Shown in pieces: positions 47,801-58,900 of a DNA stretch of 64,000 nucleotides. Made by a program: the position numbers and the translations under genes. Source of the stretch: Siderastrea siderea (lineage: Eukaryota > Cnidaria > Anthozoa > Scleractinia > Rhizangiidae); NCBI GenBank assembly GCA_964030785.1, contig OZ034968.1, forward strand, positions 65,945,399 to 66,009,398. The letters run 5' to 3'. The notes under the pieces were generated by a model that worked only from the letters and a program-made list of their open reading frames with translations, was not told where the DNA came from and made no database searches. Each line of letters begins with the position of its first letter. The stretch's first letter is position 1.

Positions 47801-50538
47801 ACATAGTCTTAAGTCGCCCATATATATTGATGTATCAGTGGGCAAATTCCTTAAGAAACCCGAATATCCCGAGATGCGCAGAAAGTATGCGCAGTAACAA
47901 AAGGAGGCACCGTCCTTAAGCGAATAATGGACTTATGTCACAGGATTTTGTTATTTGTTTGTTGGTTGGTTGGTTTTTTGTCCAAACTGAACTACTCACG
48001 TTTACTCATTCGTAAAATGATCATTAAAAAAAAAGAACAACAACCAAAAGAAAGATATCAAATAAACCCTCGAAGGTAGAGAAGCCATCATTGCTCTTAT
48101 CACTAGATTTTTTTCTCCGAAGATACGAGGGCAGGCCTTGAAAATTAGTTAGCCTCGAACATTTTCACCTTGCAATACACACTCTTGCATGTCTAACCGT
48201 ATGCAAAGATAAATGTTAACAGTTTAATTACACTAATATTTTAAATTTTCATAGTAATACAACTTTGACATGGTGGTAGAAGCGGGCAAAAAACAAACAA
48301 ACAAACAAACAAAGCAATCAACAACAAAACCTGTGGTTTATCGAAGACGGGCCTTACATGCTGGAGTTAATAATTTATGTGAGCCATTAGGCTCAAGAGC
48401 TACTGCATTCGTAACATTTTTCTATTTCGAAGTGGAAAAACATATATACATGTCGCAAAAATGAAAACCCGCAAAAACTTTCAACCAAACTGTAGTTACT
48501 AGAATTAAACCTCTGGATTCTCCTGCAGTCCCCGCATTTTCAGTATTTTGCAATACAGTGTAAAGAAATGTCATGCGTTTTATAAAATTGCGTTACCTGT
48601 ATATTTGGGTCACTTCTTGTCGAATGGTGATCCTCAACTGACTAAATGACCGGGGTTAAAGGTTTCCCTTGAACGAATCTTTCACTGGTATCATATTTTG
48701 TGAAGTCTAAGTTTGTTTTCACCGCTAAATGTTTTGATTCGACAAAATTAATCCAGTGTAGGTTCTAGCGTTTTGTTCCGTCCTTATATGAGCTAGATTT
48801 CACCTGCGTGAATTGAATCAAAAGGCCGAACTTTTTTACAGACTTTTCCTGACCAAATAAATTCATTATCATGCGTGTAATTTACTTTGGAATTTCCCAT
48901 TTGTTTTCACCTCTTAAATGGCGTATTTTGATCCCTATAATGTCCAAAACCCTCTTGAAAATTGTTGCGTACGAGCAATTGGTCGGACCACCATTTTTAA
49001 GACCTACCTTATATAAAGAAGGGGGAAAAAACGCTAGAATCTACCTAGGTTAATTTTGTTGAATAAAAACATTTAGCGGTGAAAAAAAAAATTAGTCTTG
49101 AATAAAAAGACTTTAACTCCGCGGGCGTTTAGCTCGAGATCAACTTTGGACAAGTAGTCAAGCAATTGAACAGATAACGCAATTTAATAAACGCATGCCA
49201 TTTATTACTGTATTGAAAAATACTGAAAATGCAAAGGGTTGGAGGAGAATTCAAGGGTTAAATTCTATCATCTACGGTTTGGTATGAAATTATTGCTGCG
49301 GGTTTTCATTTTGGCGTTTTTTTTTTGCAAAGAGATCACGCAAAGAGATCACGCAAAACTTATTTATCCTTGATACCTGATAGAAAAAGTCCGTGAATCT
49401 AGGTGCCCACAACTGAATAACTCCAGCTTGTAAGGGCTCGTCTTTAATAAAGCACAGGTTTTCTTGTTTGTATTACATTCCTTATAATAGGCTTGGGAGC
49501 ATTCAGACATTATTTGCAAGGAAGTTCAATTCCTCCGCCTTGTACCCCTCTGGCGCAGCATTCCCTCTGGCGCAGCATCACTTAGGCGCAGCTCATATCC
49601 CTCATTTTAAGACACAAAATCCCTTTCAAAGCGCAAAACTCCCTCCAATAATAAGTCCCTCAAAAAAAGGCTCTCCCAAAAATACGCCCACCAAAAAAGC
49701 CTGTTGAACAAGTATAAAGCCCGCGGCTTAGTATCGGAATTTTACGGTACCTGATATATAAAATATTTGATTCTAATATTGATTCTTACGTTTTTCGTCG
49801 CTTTTGTTCACATAGGCCCATAGAGGAGCACGTACAGTTAGACCTTACCAAGTGCCACATCCCTCGGCTTGGGCCCCTAGGAACGAGTGCTCATTTGAGC
49901 CTATTATTAAGGGTCGTTACGCCACCTAGAGCTCCTCTACTGTTAAGCAGAAAAATGTGGGTTCGTTTGATTCAGGATGCCCTGAGGACGAGAAAAGAAA
50001 GGCACTCAAGAAGACGAAGCACTGTGTGTCAGAGCCTGGTAGAATGATAAGCTACAAGAAACCGACTTTTAACAAAGCACAACGTTCGTCGTATAGACCT
50101 AGACGGCCTTCAGCAAATTCAGAACCTGACGGAAGATTTTCTACTGCATGGCATTTTTCGTCCGATGATGAGGTTTTCTCAGTGGAAAGGAACAAAGATT
50201 CGTCTAGTTATGAGTCTGAGGTTTCCTCAAGGGGTCTGCGAAAGCGACGAGAACGACAAATGAAGAGAAATTGGCCCAGACTACCCGAATACTCCCAGGG
50301 GTATCACCCAAATCATTCTTTCGTTTCTTTGAACAACTCCCCTCGACGTAGCAAGCGGATTTACCAAGCCATTGCTTTGTACCAGGCTACCACGGATAAA
50401 ACGATTGATCTCTACGAGGGGGACCAAGTACAAGTTATTCGTAAAAGTAGGGGAGGGTGGTGGTACGTAAAAATTGACGACGAAGAGGGCTGGGTACCGT
50501 CCAACTTCCTTCAGCCAATCTCGTACTATGACGAATAG
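33166..50538 (+). CDS. PX plus four-SH3 scaffold protein, SH3PXD2/Tks (p47phox superfamily)-like (14 exons, about 1073 aa)
   Basis: Adaptor expected to bind membrane phosphoinositides through PX and proline-rich partners through SH3, as Tks proteins (invadopodia) and p47phox/NOXO1 (NADPH oxidase organisers) do. Exons: 33166-33237, 33319-33399, 34712-34772, 36173-36237, 36596-36696, 37767-37846, 38350-38478, 39839-39961, 40530-40647, 41392-41567, 43764-43810, 44032-45559, 47438-47490, 49951-50538; all GT-AG with consistent phases. PX is about 24-125 (VNLIYRRYSEVRQLE, NLIALPEHISQSQ). SH3-1 is about 161-218 (EQYVAVKDY, GWVPASFI); SH3-2 about 239-295 (DGWWRVL, AWVPAVYL); SH3-3 about 718-772 (YYALATFEA, GWAPSNFL); SH3-4 about 1014-1068 (IYQAIALYQA, GWVPSNFL). 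Between SH3-2 and SH3-3 lies a long Ser/Lys/Glu-rich linker; after SH3-3 is an Asp tract. PX plus four SH3 resembles vertebrate SH3PXD2B, but linkers differ. The start is in frame after a TAG at 33148. The last-exon acceptor is uncertain (see finding). Confidence 0.85.
33896..34360 (+). repeat. tandem repeat, period about 110-118 bp, about 4 diverged copies (PX gene intron 2)
   Basis: Copies start near 33902, 34021, 34136 and 34246, sharing GATTTCATTTGCATG, a CACAGACTCAAAA-type block and a TGTACAGCGTAATAAACA-type block. The last copy is the most diverged. Confidence 0.7.
34420..34700 (+). repeat. tandem duplication, period 133 bp
   Basis: Two near-identical units (starts marked by GGATAATAGTTCATCCACGA at 34451 and 34584), plus a partial third start at CCTTTTGTCT near 34690. 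It ends just before the acceptor of the third coding exon at 34712. Confidence 0.8.
35758..35872 (+). repeat. (CAT)n trinucleotide microsatellite
   Basis: About 37 CAT/CAC units in a nearly uninterrupted run inside PX gene intron 3. Apparent poly-His and poly-Asp open frames here are artefacts of the repeat. Confidence 0.95.
38318..38345 (+). repeat. (TTTG)n microsatellite next to a splice acceptor
   Basis: About six TTTG units lie immediately before the AG at 38348-38349, forming most of the polypyrimidine tract of the exon that starts SH3-1. Confidence 0.85.
38944..39456 (+). mobile_element. tRNA-derived SINE copy 1, interrupted by a MITE
   Basis: The 5' part has a Pol III A-box-like segment (TTAGTGGTCAGTGCGTTGG) and a B box (GATGGTTCGACGCC), followed by a body shared with copy 2 (CCCTGCCATCGTGTTGTTTC, TATAAATGGGT, GGAGTAGCAATACTC, GGGATAAGCTCCGGC). 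A 13-bp direct repeat, AATGGCAATTCGT at 38931-38943 and AATGGAAATTCGT at 39457-39469, brackets it. It lies in the intron inside the SH3-1 coding part. Confidence 0.85.
39132..39358. repeat. MITE inserted within SINE copy 1
   Basis: TTCTCGAAAGTCCCGATTAC at the left and its complement GTTATCGGGACTTTCGAGAA at the right form arms of about 35 bp, extending through CTTTTCGGGCCC. The element separates the SINE body from its 3' part, which are close together in copy 2. Confidence 0.8.
40886..41065. repeat. hairpin MITE (AATTGGCCACC ends) in PX gene intron
   Basis: TAAATTGGCCACCTTAAAGA near the left and its near-complement TTATGGTGGCCAATTCACC near the right, with AAAGCTCACGTTTTGAGTGT against CTCGAAACTTCAGCTTTT inside. 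A related half copy lies at 7864-7970. Confidence 0.65.
41568..42905 (+). mobile_element. 5'-truncated LINE (non-LTR retrotransposon), C-terminal part
   Basis: Two frames, 41648-42421 and 42435-42779, encode the region after reverse transcriptase: IFQKRAKR, VQNYTYLGTLIS and ILTYNSEIWG, then LRIGNHKLLIETVRYDQIPR and a zinc-knuckle-like CPTCKSNQIEDEIHLLFHC. The type resembles CR1/L2-like cnidarian LINEs. A stop and frameshift separate the frames near 42420, and another frame break lies near 41650. It ends in a TTG-rich simple tail around 42885-42905. The 5' end carries a short inverted piece. It lies in the intron right after the exon ending at 41567. Confidence 0.85.
43438..43457 (+). repeat. 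poly-C tract in PX gene intron
   Basis: A run of about 18 C within CCCTCCCC-type sequence; the length is likely to be unstable and hard to assemble. Confidence 0.8.
45370..45556 (+). repeat. GAY-codon repeat encoding an Asp-rich tract in the PX/SH3 gene
   Basis: GAC and GAT codons alternate for about 60 codons, broken by a few His, Asn, Glu, Tyr and Gly codons. The tract follows SH3-3 and runs to the splice donor at 45560. Mixed GAC/GAT use suggests selection on the protein or repeated slippage. Confidence 0.9.
45756..46026 (+). mobile_element. tRNA-derived SINE copy 2, 12-bp target duplication
   Basis: A-box-like TGGTGTAGTGG and B-box-like GAGGTTCGACCCCC lie in the first 80 bp, followed by the same body as copy 1 with an internal deletion around the CGACATACT junction. 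A perfect 12-bp direct repeat AAATCTCAGGAT flanks it (45744-45755 and 46027-46038). The 3' end has CTTACC repeats. Confidence 0.9.
46230..46443. repeat. MITE with ATAAGTCGGT ends in PX gene intron
   Basis: ATAAGTCGGTGACGTATGAT at the left is mirrored by ATCATACATTACCGACTTAT at the right. The arms continue through the CCCGGGTGA/TCACCCGG and GACGTTTCGAC blocks, almost to the centre at about 46335. Confidence 0.8.
47519..47919. repeat. 401-bp MITE with TTAAGGACGGTGCC ends
   Basis: TTAAGGACGGTGCCTCCTAA on the left and AGGAGGCACCGTCCTTAA on the right. TTAA at each edge would fit a piggyBac-like target site, although it may be part of the inverted repeat. It starts 28 bp after the donor of the exon ending at 47490. 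Confidence 0.75.
48450..49330. repeat. about 880-bp foldback element in the last PX gene intron
   Basis: The left arm (about 48453-48600) with AATGAAAACCCGCAAAAACT, CGCATTTTCAGTATTTT and ATAAAATTGCGTTACC pairs with the right arm (about 49187-49325), which has GTATTGAAAAATACTGAAAA and GCTGCGGGTTTTCATTTT. A second inner pair uses TTTTCACCGCTAAATGTTTT against AAAACATTTAGCGGTGAAAA. No ORF. Confidence 0.7.
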
Positions 50539-52281
50539 ACTTGGACCTTGTGAAACTTTTGCATTGGAGAGAGTGAACAAGGGTTCGAAACCTGAACAAT
50601 TATCAACTCCTCATTTAGGTTAGCTAATTGTGTGCTCCTTCGCGCCACGAAGTTACAACTATGTATCTAAAGACGCCTTTACACGACAAAAGAAAATTGT
50701 TTTGCGAAGTGGCAATCTGTTCAGTTGCAATGCACGTTCACACACGTCAATTTGTATTTGTTACGCACCAGTTTGCAAATTGTAGTTTGTCATGTGAAGA
50801 CGCACCTTGAGGTTCAGGTAGCGAAAATAGTTTCTAGAAACCGTGATCACCAGTGCTGACCAGTTTTATATAGAATCTCTAGATCTCTTTTGGCTTAAAC
50901 GCGGATTATATGTATTATTTGCTTGTGGAATTTTGTGATCTGTGTACATTTTTTTTATGGAGATAAGTCTGTTTTTCGTTTAGGATATTCTAAAAGTTAT
51001 ACTTCAGTAATTGAATGCGCCTTGAACTGTGATTATTATAATTCATGCACCAGAATTTTCAGTACAATCAATACCGTTTCATACTTGCTTATTAAACGTA
51101 AACGCGAAACTCTTCCCATGAGCTCACGAGATCCGCTAAAGGACGGACCATTAGAAATGTTATGGGGGTGGGTAATTTTCGAGCTGCACGAATTTTTTTC
51201 GTTAACATTTCCCTTGCAGGAATATTTTTCCGTACGCAAGAACATTTTTTCTGGGCTACACGCTGTGAATGAAATTTTTCTCTCAATTTTCCCTTGCCTG
51301 AATTTTTTTTGTACTTCACCCCCCCCCCCTCCCCTCCATAACCTTTCTGGTGGTCCATCCGAGTAATGACATGATAGTAGAATGGTACTGTGCCCACTTC
51401 AACTGTCTCCTTAGAAAATTGTTTCAATTGTTTGTCCTCTCGTATTTTTATTCTCGCTCAGCCCATCCAGAAGTCCTGTTGCCAAAACTTACCAAACCTC
51501 TCCCTCCATTAGTGGCAAAATCCTGGTGAGTTGCCGATTTGCCACTTTTGCATATGACTTGGAAGAAAAAGAATCTGGAACTATAAACAGTGGTATTTTT
51601 AGATATTCTTAGGGACGACTTGTATTTTCATTTATGCGTAGAGTTTGGGGTACTCAACTTTTTCTATTGTAATTATTCTAAAGCGCTTTACAACTAATAA
51701 AAAAATTAATCAAATATCAAGCATCCAATATATGTTTCCTGTTCCATGTGTTCCAATGCATGTTCATCTTGAAAAGTGCTACAATTTTCTCACGAAATGC
51801 ATCGATAGCGAAGGAAACAAAATACTTGGGCATGCACGCCAATGAGTAAAAGTATTTCGAAAAATATAAGTAAGGGTTATTTTTAGATATCCCTGAGGTG
51901 CCTAAAATAACCGGCTTATTTTTCACATGGGCGAGGTATCAACTGTGGCGTAAAACAATAGGAAACACGCTTTTTTTCGTTGTTTTGATGTCGGTACGCT
52001 GAAGGAAAACAAATATTTTTCCGGACTCACACTAAACAATAGCAAAAAGGCTCCGAAATACGCACTGGGGTTTCCACATTGTAAAAATTTATAATAAACA
52101 GGTTGTTTTTTTCGTTTTTGATGCGCCGGCCAAAACAACCAATGTGCGTGCCAAACAAGCTTTACAATAGATTAAAGATTCCGAAAATACGCACTGGGAT
52201 TTTGTAATTGCCTAATAGCACTGACAACTTTGACAAATTTGCAATCACTTTTTTCACCACTTTACTACAACGAGGTTAGAA
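50539..52281. other. 3' flank of the PX/SH3 gene, no gene seen
   Basis: Stops in all frames and a C-rich run at about 51319-51337. Two related lines containing ATACGCACTGGG (about 52060 and 52185) form a loose direct repeat just before the Crypton-like frame. The 3' UTR of the PX/SH3 gene must start here, but no clear polyadenylation signal was located. Confidence 0.45.
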
Positions 52282-52770
52282 ATGAGTGATTCCGAGGAAG
52301 ACATTTTCCTTACGCAAAGCAGTTTTAATGGTTCAATAAATTCCGGCAATGACTTAGAGAATTTGCTAGGGGACTACGAAAACGCCCAGTTCAGCATTGA
52401 AGAGGTAACAGAAGGGTTGCTTAGCTTCAACCAGGCGGATAAGTATGAAGCAGTCTCAATCGACAGCGTAGACAAGGAGGCTGAAACAAACGAGAAGAAA
52501 ACGTTAAAAAGGGATATCATCGTCGTAGATGACAAAGAGCTGCTGGCCAGGAACAGTGAAAGGATCCCAAAGAACACTAAAAAGGCAACCTTTTGGTGTT
52601 TGAATGTTTGGAATGAGTGGGCAACCGAACGGAATGCACTGCGTGTGGGTGTGCTGCGAGGGGAATATTCCCCTAGGGGATTATCAACGCTAATATTCAG
52701 CCTGGAAGAACAATATATAATCAGCCTGGACGAACAAGGGAAAACGAGCCATGTGAAAAATAAAGTATAG
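52282..52770 (+). CDS. Crypton/DUF3504-like protein, N-terminal fragment (162 aa)
   Basis: The frame opens MSDSEEDIFLTQSSFNG, runs through an acidic region (FSIEEVTEGLLSFNQADKYE) and reaches IPKNTKKATFWCLNVWNEWA. The last block is the start of the N-terminal part of the tyrosine-recombinase-derived DUF3504 family (ZMYM, QRICH1 and KCTD1-associated proteins), which descends from Crypton transposons and is very common in cnidarian genomes. The catalytic region is absent: homology fades after WATERN and the frame ends after 162 codons. It is either a truncated element or a fragment; expression is unknown. Confidence 0.6.
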   Translation: MSDSEEDIFLTQSSFNGSINSGNDLENLLGDYENAQFSIEEVTEGLLSFNQADKYEAVSIDSVDKEAETNEKKTLKRDIIVVDDKELLARNSERIPKNTKKATFWCLNVWNEWATERNALRVGVLRGEYSPRGLSTLIFSLEEQYIISLDEQGKTSHVKNKV

Positions 52771-55700
52771 TCAAATCTCGATTACGGATAATTGAGAATC
52801 CCGATGACCAACTAGAAAACTCGGCCGATATTCCGCTCTACAAATGTGCCTCGTTATCGTTACATGTTACAATTGGTCAGATAATTTTTCCAGGATACCT
52901 ATTCGACAATTAAAATGAAATTTTTACCTGAGCACTGTAAAATTGTCGAACAATAGCATTTTCGGGCGATTAAAAATTTCGAACGGTTTTAGTTTGGGAA
53001 AGGTCGTGCGAAATTAAAAGAAACGTTTCGTTTTCCATCCCCCACTCGATTCTATTCAGATGAACAAACAAAAAAAGCTGATTCATTTGCCTGCTTCCAT
53101 TAAGTGTGTGTTTCATGGACGTTTCTAAGTTTTAAAAGTTTCATTTTGTTTGTATACTTCTAATGTGACTTTTGTTAGGTAGATCTAGATCTCCCTCGCA
53201 AATGTCTTTAAACGCTACCTTTCAAACTGATAACATCTCGTTGCAAAATATCAATCCCACATTTTAAATTGTCTTCTTTGTGTGCGTGACTGACAAACCC
53301 ACTATTATAGTATGGCCTAATTCCTCTATGGTGAAGATAATTTTCGCAGAAAATAGCTTTTGGTAACCGCAGGATGTTTTTCTTCTTTTTTTTTCTGATT
53401 GTAAGGATAAAACCCCAAAACCACAAGACTACATTTACTGGCTGCGTCGCCGCTAGCGCTGTCTCTGATTTGAGGGCGTATTAAAAAGCAACAAGAAAAA
53501 GCGCAACGACCGCGCAGACACTGGGGGAGAGTTGACTCACAGTACTATCCGTTATATTTGCATATCGAGGTATTTGTTCTTTTGGAACTCGCTTTGTCGG
53601 AATTTATCATAGCAAGCAGAAAACGGTTTCGAAAATGTGACGCAAAAGTTGGACCTTTTCTGTTATGCATTTGTAGTTACTACGTGTAGTTATCAACTAT
53701 TGAAGAATTTTGAGAGAAGTCTCAAAATTCTAGATTTACGGCATCAAAATAGTCTTTGAATTGGTTACGTGACTGGCTGAAGAGATTATCCTGAAACCGC
53801 TTAGCACTGGAGTGAGTGCTAATCTCAACTTGGCCTGCTTCTGCAGAAAAAAATCTAAAACTTAAATTATACTACACCACACAAAAGAGTTTCTAAGTAA
53901 ATCAAGAAAAAAGCAAACCTTCAAAATCAATAAATACGTTCACAAAAACTCTTAAGGTGATTCCATCGAAAAAGAAGTTGCAATGAGAATTTGTTGAAAC
54001 TTTGCAGAGTTACTAATTACATCTAGTACATTAAAAAAATAAAATAAAAAGAGGGGGTCACCATGTCTGATTTCACGCTACGGGGCGGTAGTATATAGGT
54101 ACTTTGCTATGTTTAGACAGCAATATTAAAAAAACCTATTCTTGTACTAGAGACACCCATTACTTCAACAAAGTTATAACTGGCAAAGAAATATAAGCAT
54201 TATTCTTATGATAGAAGTACAATGTTACAGTAAAACGTCTTAAATTTGCCATAACAATGAAACTAATTTGAAATTATAGGCAAATCGAGCGTCTGCACGG
54301 TTCCAGTGAAACGCCCAAAATCTGACTGTAACAGTGAATCAACCGGGATATTTCAAAATTGAATAATGAAAAATTCTTCAAATTTGAATATATCATGTAA
54401 AGTCGTATTTTGCTTAAATAAATGGAATAAAAAAGTGGGGTCACCGAGTTCGTTTGAGAGAAAACGACCATTCATTTCTCTGAACAGCTCAGCTTCCATA
54501 GAAAACCTATCAAGATCCGAACGCGCGCGCACTCGTACGCGCACTAATCACGCAATAAATGATGCGCAGAAAGGATGCGCAATGCAATTGAATGGAATGA
54601 CCTTAAGAGAGGAGGCAGCTGTAGTGTCAACTATTACTACTGTGTATTAGGTGCAAATTGTAAAGGACGTTTATTCCCTCTTGCAAGGCAATGTGGACTA
54701 GTATGAACGCGAAGTTCCACAGAAACCACATCTGTGGATCGTTGAAGGGCGATTTTATTGATTTTCCGACAAACCTATGGCTTTGGCTACCTATAATCAG
54801 TGTAATATGGACAGTTGGCAACGATAAAAATTAAACTAATTGAAGTTTAATAACGAATGACATCTTTTCGGGGCTAGTTTTGGAAACACAAGTCATCACG
54901 GAATGATTATTGATATTGAATATAAACATAAGATCAATTTCTTTAATATTACAAAAATTATATTTATTCTTTGGTAATCTGAATAAACTAAAGCTCATGA
55001 ACTTATGAATTCGATAATCAACGTTCACTTCGCTTTAATAGCAGTGACAAATTTTTCTGAGATACCGTTGCGCCATTTGTATTCAGGCTGATGGTCCTTG
55101 ATCCCTGTTTCAATTGTTAACCTCTTAGACCACTTGGCGATGGTAGAATATTTCTCAGTTATGTGCCAATGATTTCCCATCACGTGCCGTTATAATGTAA
55201 GAGAAAATACGGATCTTCCAGTCAGCAGATCAACGATTAATATTTTATTGCGTGATTTTGTTTAATTGCATGTCTTTTTGTCGCATTCATGTCTGTAAAT
55301 ATTGAGGGTCAAGATTTCGTTTCACACGCATGCAGATATTGCTTGCCCTCGGGTAAAAATTTTGCTGACGCACGATTGAGATAGAAGCGTTATTTTCAAT
55401 CTTCCAGTACCCTGCAGTACAAACCGCTCTAGAGTCATTCTTACTTACACATGCAGACAAAGCTCCTCTTTTTTATGCATAAAGAGACACGAAACACTGT
55501 ATTTGATTTTGCAAATTATTTGAAAGGCGGCTCCATTACAGGGTTTCTTCGCATAACAATAGACTGACTAGCTTCTGCTCTTTGCTTAAAGCCAAACAAA
55601 ATCAATGAACAAAGGAATTCAGTGAAACTGCAAACTTCTTTCACAGTTGAGCTCTGATCATTCGTGATTGTGTCGGTATGAGTGCACGTCTTTTTTTGTT

Positions 55701-55912
55701 TCTTTGCTTATTGTCAACCTATTCAACCAAGCATAAAATGAAATAAAAGAATGGACCTCTTTTGTTAATGAGACTTGTCGAATTTATATGCAATTTTGAG
55801 TATCCTTTTCCGCATGCCTTGTTTTTCATATTATGACTGAAGCTTTGCGGTTTCGTGATAATCATCGAAGAGCGCTAGTATCTCTTTTAAAAGCGTTTGC
55901 AAACAAAAGGCA
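52771..55912. other. intergenic stretch between the Crypton-like fragment and the second PX gene
   Basis: No supported gene. It contains AATCTCGATTACGGATAATT near 52782, reminiscent of pogo-type ends, but no matching right end was found. The remainder is AT-rich with scattered stops. Confidence 0.45.
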
Positions 55913-58900
55913 ATGGAGAATCAAGAGTCATTTGGCATGGAGAGTAGGACAGTTAAGGAAGCCTCTGTGGAAGGAGTTCAACGGAGGACAAAGCCCAAGA
56001 AACACTTCGTAAGTTTGTATTTCAAATTCAGTTGTGTGTTGTGGCGTAACGTACGTAAGGGATTAGCTAGTGTATCGGTTCGTTGCTTAACATGCAAACG
56101 AGCTATTCACTGTCTAAATATCAACACAGTTAAAATACAAGTCTTTTGGTAGTTCAATTATTTAAAAGGGACTTGCCTTCGTTAACAGTGCCAGAAGTTA
56201 TCGTAAATTACTGATCATGAATTTGGATGCACTGTGCTTTACTGAAAATGCTCCTGTGCAGTGTTTGGTCGTTATAGATCATGCACTTACCAAATGAAAA
56301 TCCACTGATTGCGTATTTTGAAATTCCACTTTACAAAAAAAGGTTGGAGCAATTTTAGAATACCCGGCCACTTATTTACATATCTCTCAACGCTTTAAAG
56401 AACGAGGCATATAGAAACAAAAGGATCCATTCAAATTCAGTGAGATGCAAATAACTGGCCGCGTATTCTAAAATCTAGCCGCATTTTTTGGTACATTGTT
56501 TGAGACAAGAAATAAAAAACAAACCAACATTGTTGGTATTCGTATAACTAATGAATGAGACTAAAACGTTTCTTCATTTACATCCAGCCAAAAAACTCAC
56601 TGAAATTTATGACCAGTTCTAATCGAAACTTTTATTCCTGGTGGAGTTCCAACTTTTATGTCTTTTTGATGAAAAGCTATGCAGTCACAGTCCCCCATCC
56701 AATCATTATAAAACCTCTTCTTGGTAACACTTTCCTAAGGCATTGCTTGTTTTCACGATCATAAACATTGCGCTTTGGATTTTTCTTAAATTTTGATTTT
56801 GGTTGCTATTGAGGATAACAGGGCGAAGGAAACATTTTTCGGAGGAATATATGATACGAACGAGCAATTTTACCGGCTGGCAGATCTGATTAAATATTCG
56901 TTGTACCTCAGACAGCTATTACTGCTTTTCTTTCCGTTGGCGTTCGTTGATACGTATGTTTAAAAATAAACCTGTTTTGGACCAACCACAAAGAAGAAAG
57001 GCGATCCACTTTTTGAGACAGAATTGAGTTAACTTCATATAAGGCATTACTAAACCAAATTCCAGTGTCAATCAGATTTTAGGAGTTAGCTTAGGTTGAT
57101 AGCAATTGTTTCCTTGTTTGTAGTGAATGTAGAATGCGATCGGTTCTGACTTTTGAGCTCGTGGATGCAGTGAGCGTACATGGCACTCCCACTGATGAGA
57201 TGAAATTTAATAGACAGTGTTGCTTCTCTGTTGGCGCTGTCTTTTTGTGCTGTACAAAGTGGTTATAACTTATAACATTCACATCTGCACGAATCTGTGC
57301 CTGCAATCCTTAACTGAGACATTCCAACAAAAGGTGTTCAAAAAGCAGGACGTTGTAACTTTTAAATCTGCCCGGTCCTGCATGGTCTGTGTGATCATTG
57401 AGATATAGTAAATTAGTACTTTTCTCTGACGAGGTACTGTTTGTTTGGAAAGTTTGAGCTGCTGGTGTGCAAGGGTAACACAGTAAGCCTGTTCAGGGAT
57501 TATAATTTTTTCCCTTCTTTTCAGGTGTTTTGTGTCAAGGTGACATGGTCTGATGGGACTGTAAACTTGGTGTATCGAAGATACAATGAATTCTTACATT
57601 TGCAGGTATGCTATCAAAGTAAACTACTGTCGAATTGCGTCAGAAATAACTGAATAGTGAAGCTGATGATAAAATACATCAAAAACAAAAGAAAAGAAAA
57701 AGAAAACAAACAAGTTGAACAAGACGAAAGCACGTCATAAGGTTGAATATTAATTTCCTGATTTCCGGATCCTTAAGTAGTTTTCCGCGTTATCGATTAA
57801 CACTTTTAGTCTCGAAATATCAATCAAATTTACAAGTTTCACTGTGGAGAATGGTTGCACTGTTTTAGATGAATATTTCAAAGCGTTGATATGACAAGGA
57901 GAAATTATCCGCTGGCCACTTACTCCCGGAGTTATAAGATTCAATCGTAAATCCATTTTTAGATCGGGAAGCTTTGACTTCCTTATGTTCTTTCAGTGAC
58001 AATTCCTCTTGGAATTTTTCAATTCTGACATCTTAAGGGGGATAAGTTATTTTTGAAAATTCAGCAAAATTGAAGAACTGACATCTTGAAATTTGTATGG
58101 AACACTCCAATTCCGTGATTACTTTTTATTACGAAAAATAAAAAGGGAGTAAGAAAAAGGAAAAAGAGACATCGTTAGTGACAAGCTGGTATCTCTCAGT
58201 TTTCTCATTTTTGGTTTTAAACCACATAGGCCCCAATTTTTATCGATATTTCAATTTTCATCCAACAGCGAAGTTCAACATTAACCCTCAATCGGATTAT
58301 CTATTTCACGATTTAAATATCAGATCTCTTGAGAACAGGAAAGACAAATGAAAAGACGTTGCAACGAAACATAAAATACATCATGATGTTAGTAGATAGG
58401 AGCCCAAAATTCCAGAAATTCTTCGTTGAACTGATTCATTACTCTTAAGCGTTAACTGAGCCTTGATTAAACGGGATCTGCGTGGGAATGATGATTTCGA
58501 GTACCTAGTTTGGGCTTACACGCGATCGAGATAGAAAAAAGTTCTTCATTTTCATACGTAATCACTAAATTTATTATTTAGGGTTAGAAAAACTCGAACT
58601 CACTTCGACGTCGAGTTCATGCACTATTTCCTTTGTTCCACTAATACCTTCGTCTTGTGAATTCAGACGGCTTTCCGTCTAATACGAGTTTTCGTTCTTT
58701 CTCAGTTCCGGTCTTTTTTTGACGGGGAAGAGATAAATTTGAGACGGGAAACTTGTTCCTTACTGGATCCATATTGAACGAGCTTTCCGTCTAGAGTGGG
58801 GAGTTTTCCATTTTCCGTCTCCGATGCGATTTCTGCAGGTTGGGGGAAAGGGAGGACAGGGCAGATCAGGGAAGAGACAAAAATAAAAGTCTAGAGAAAA

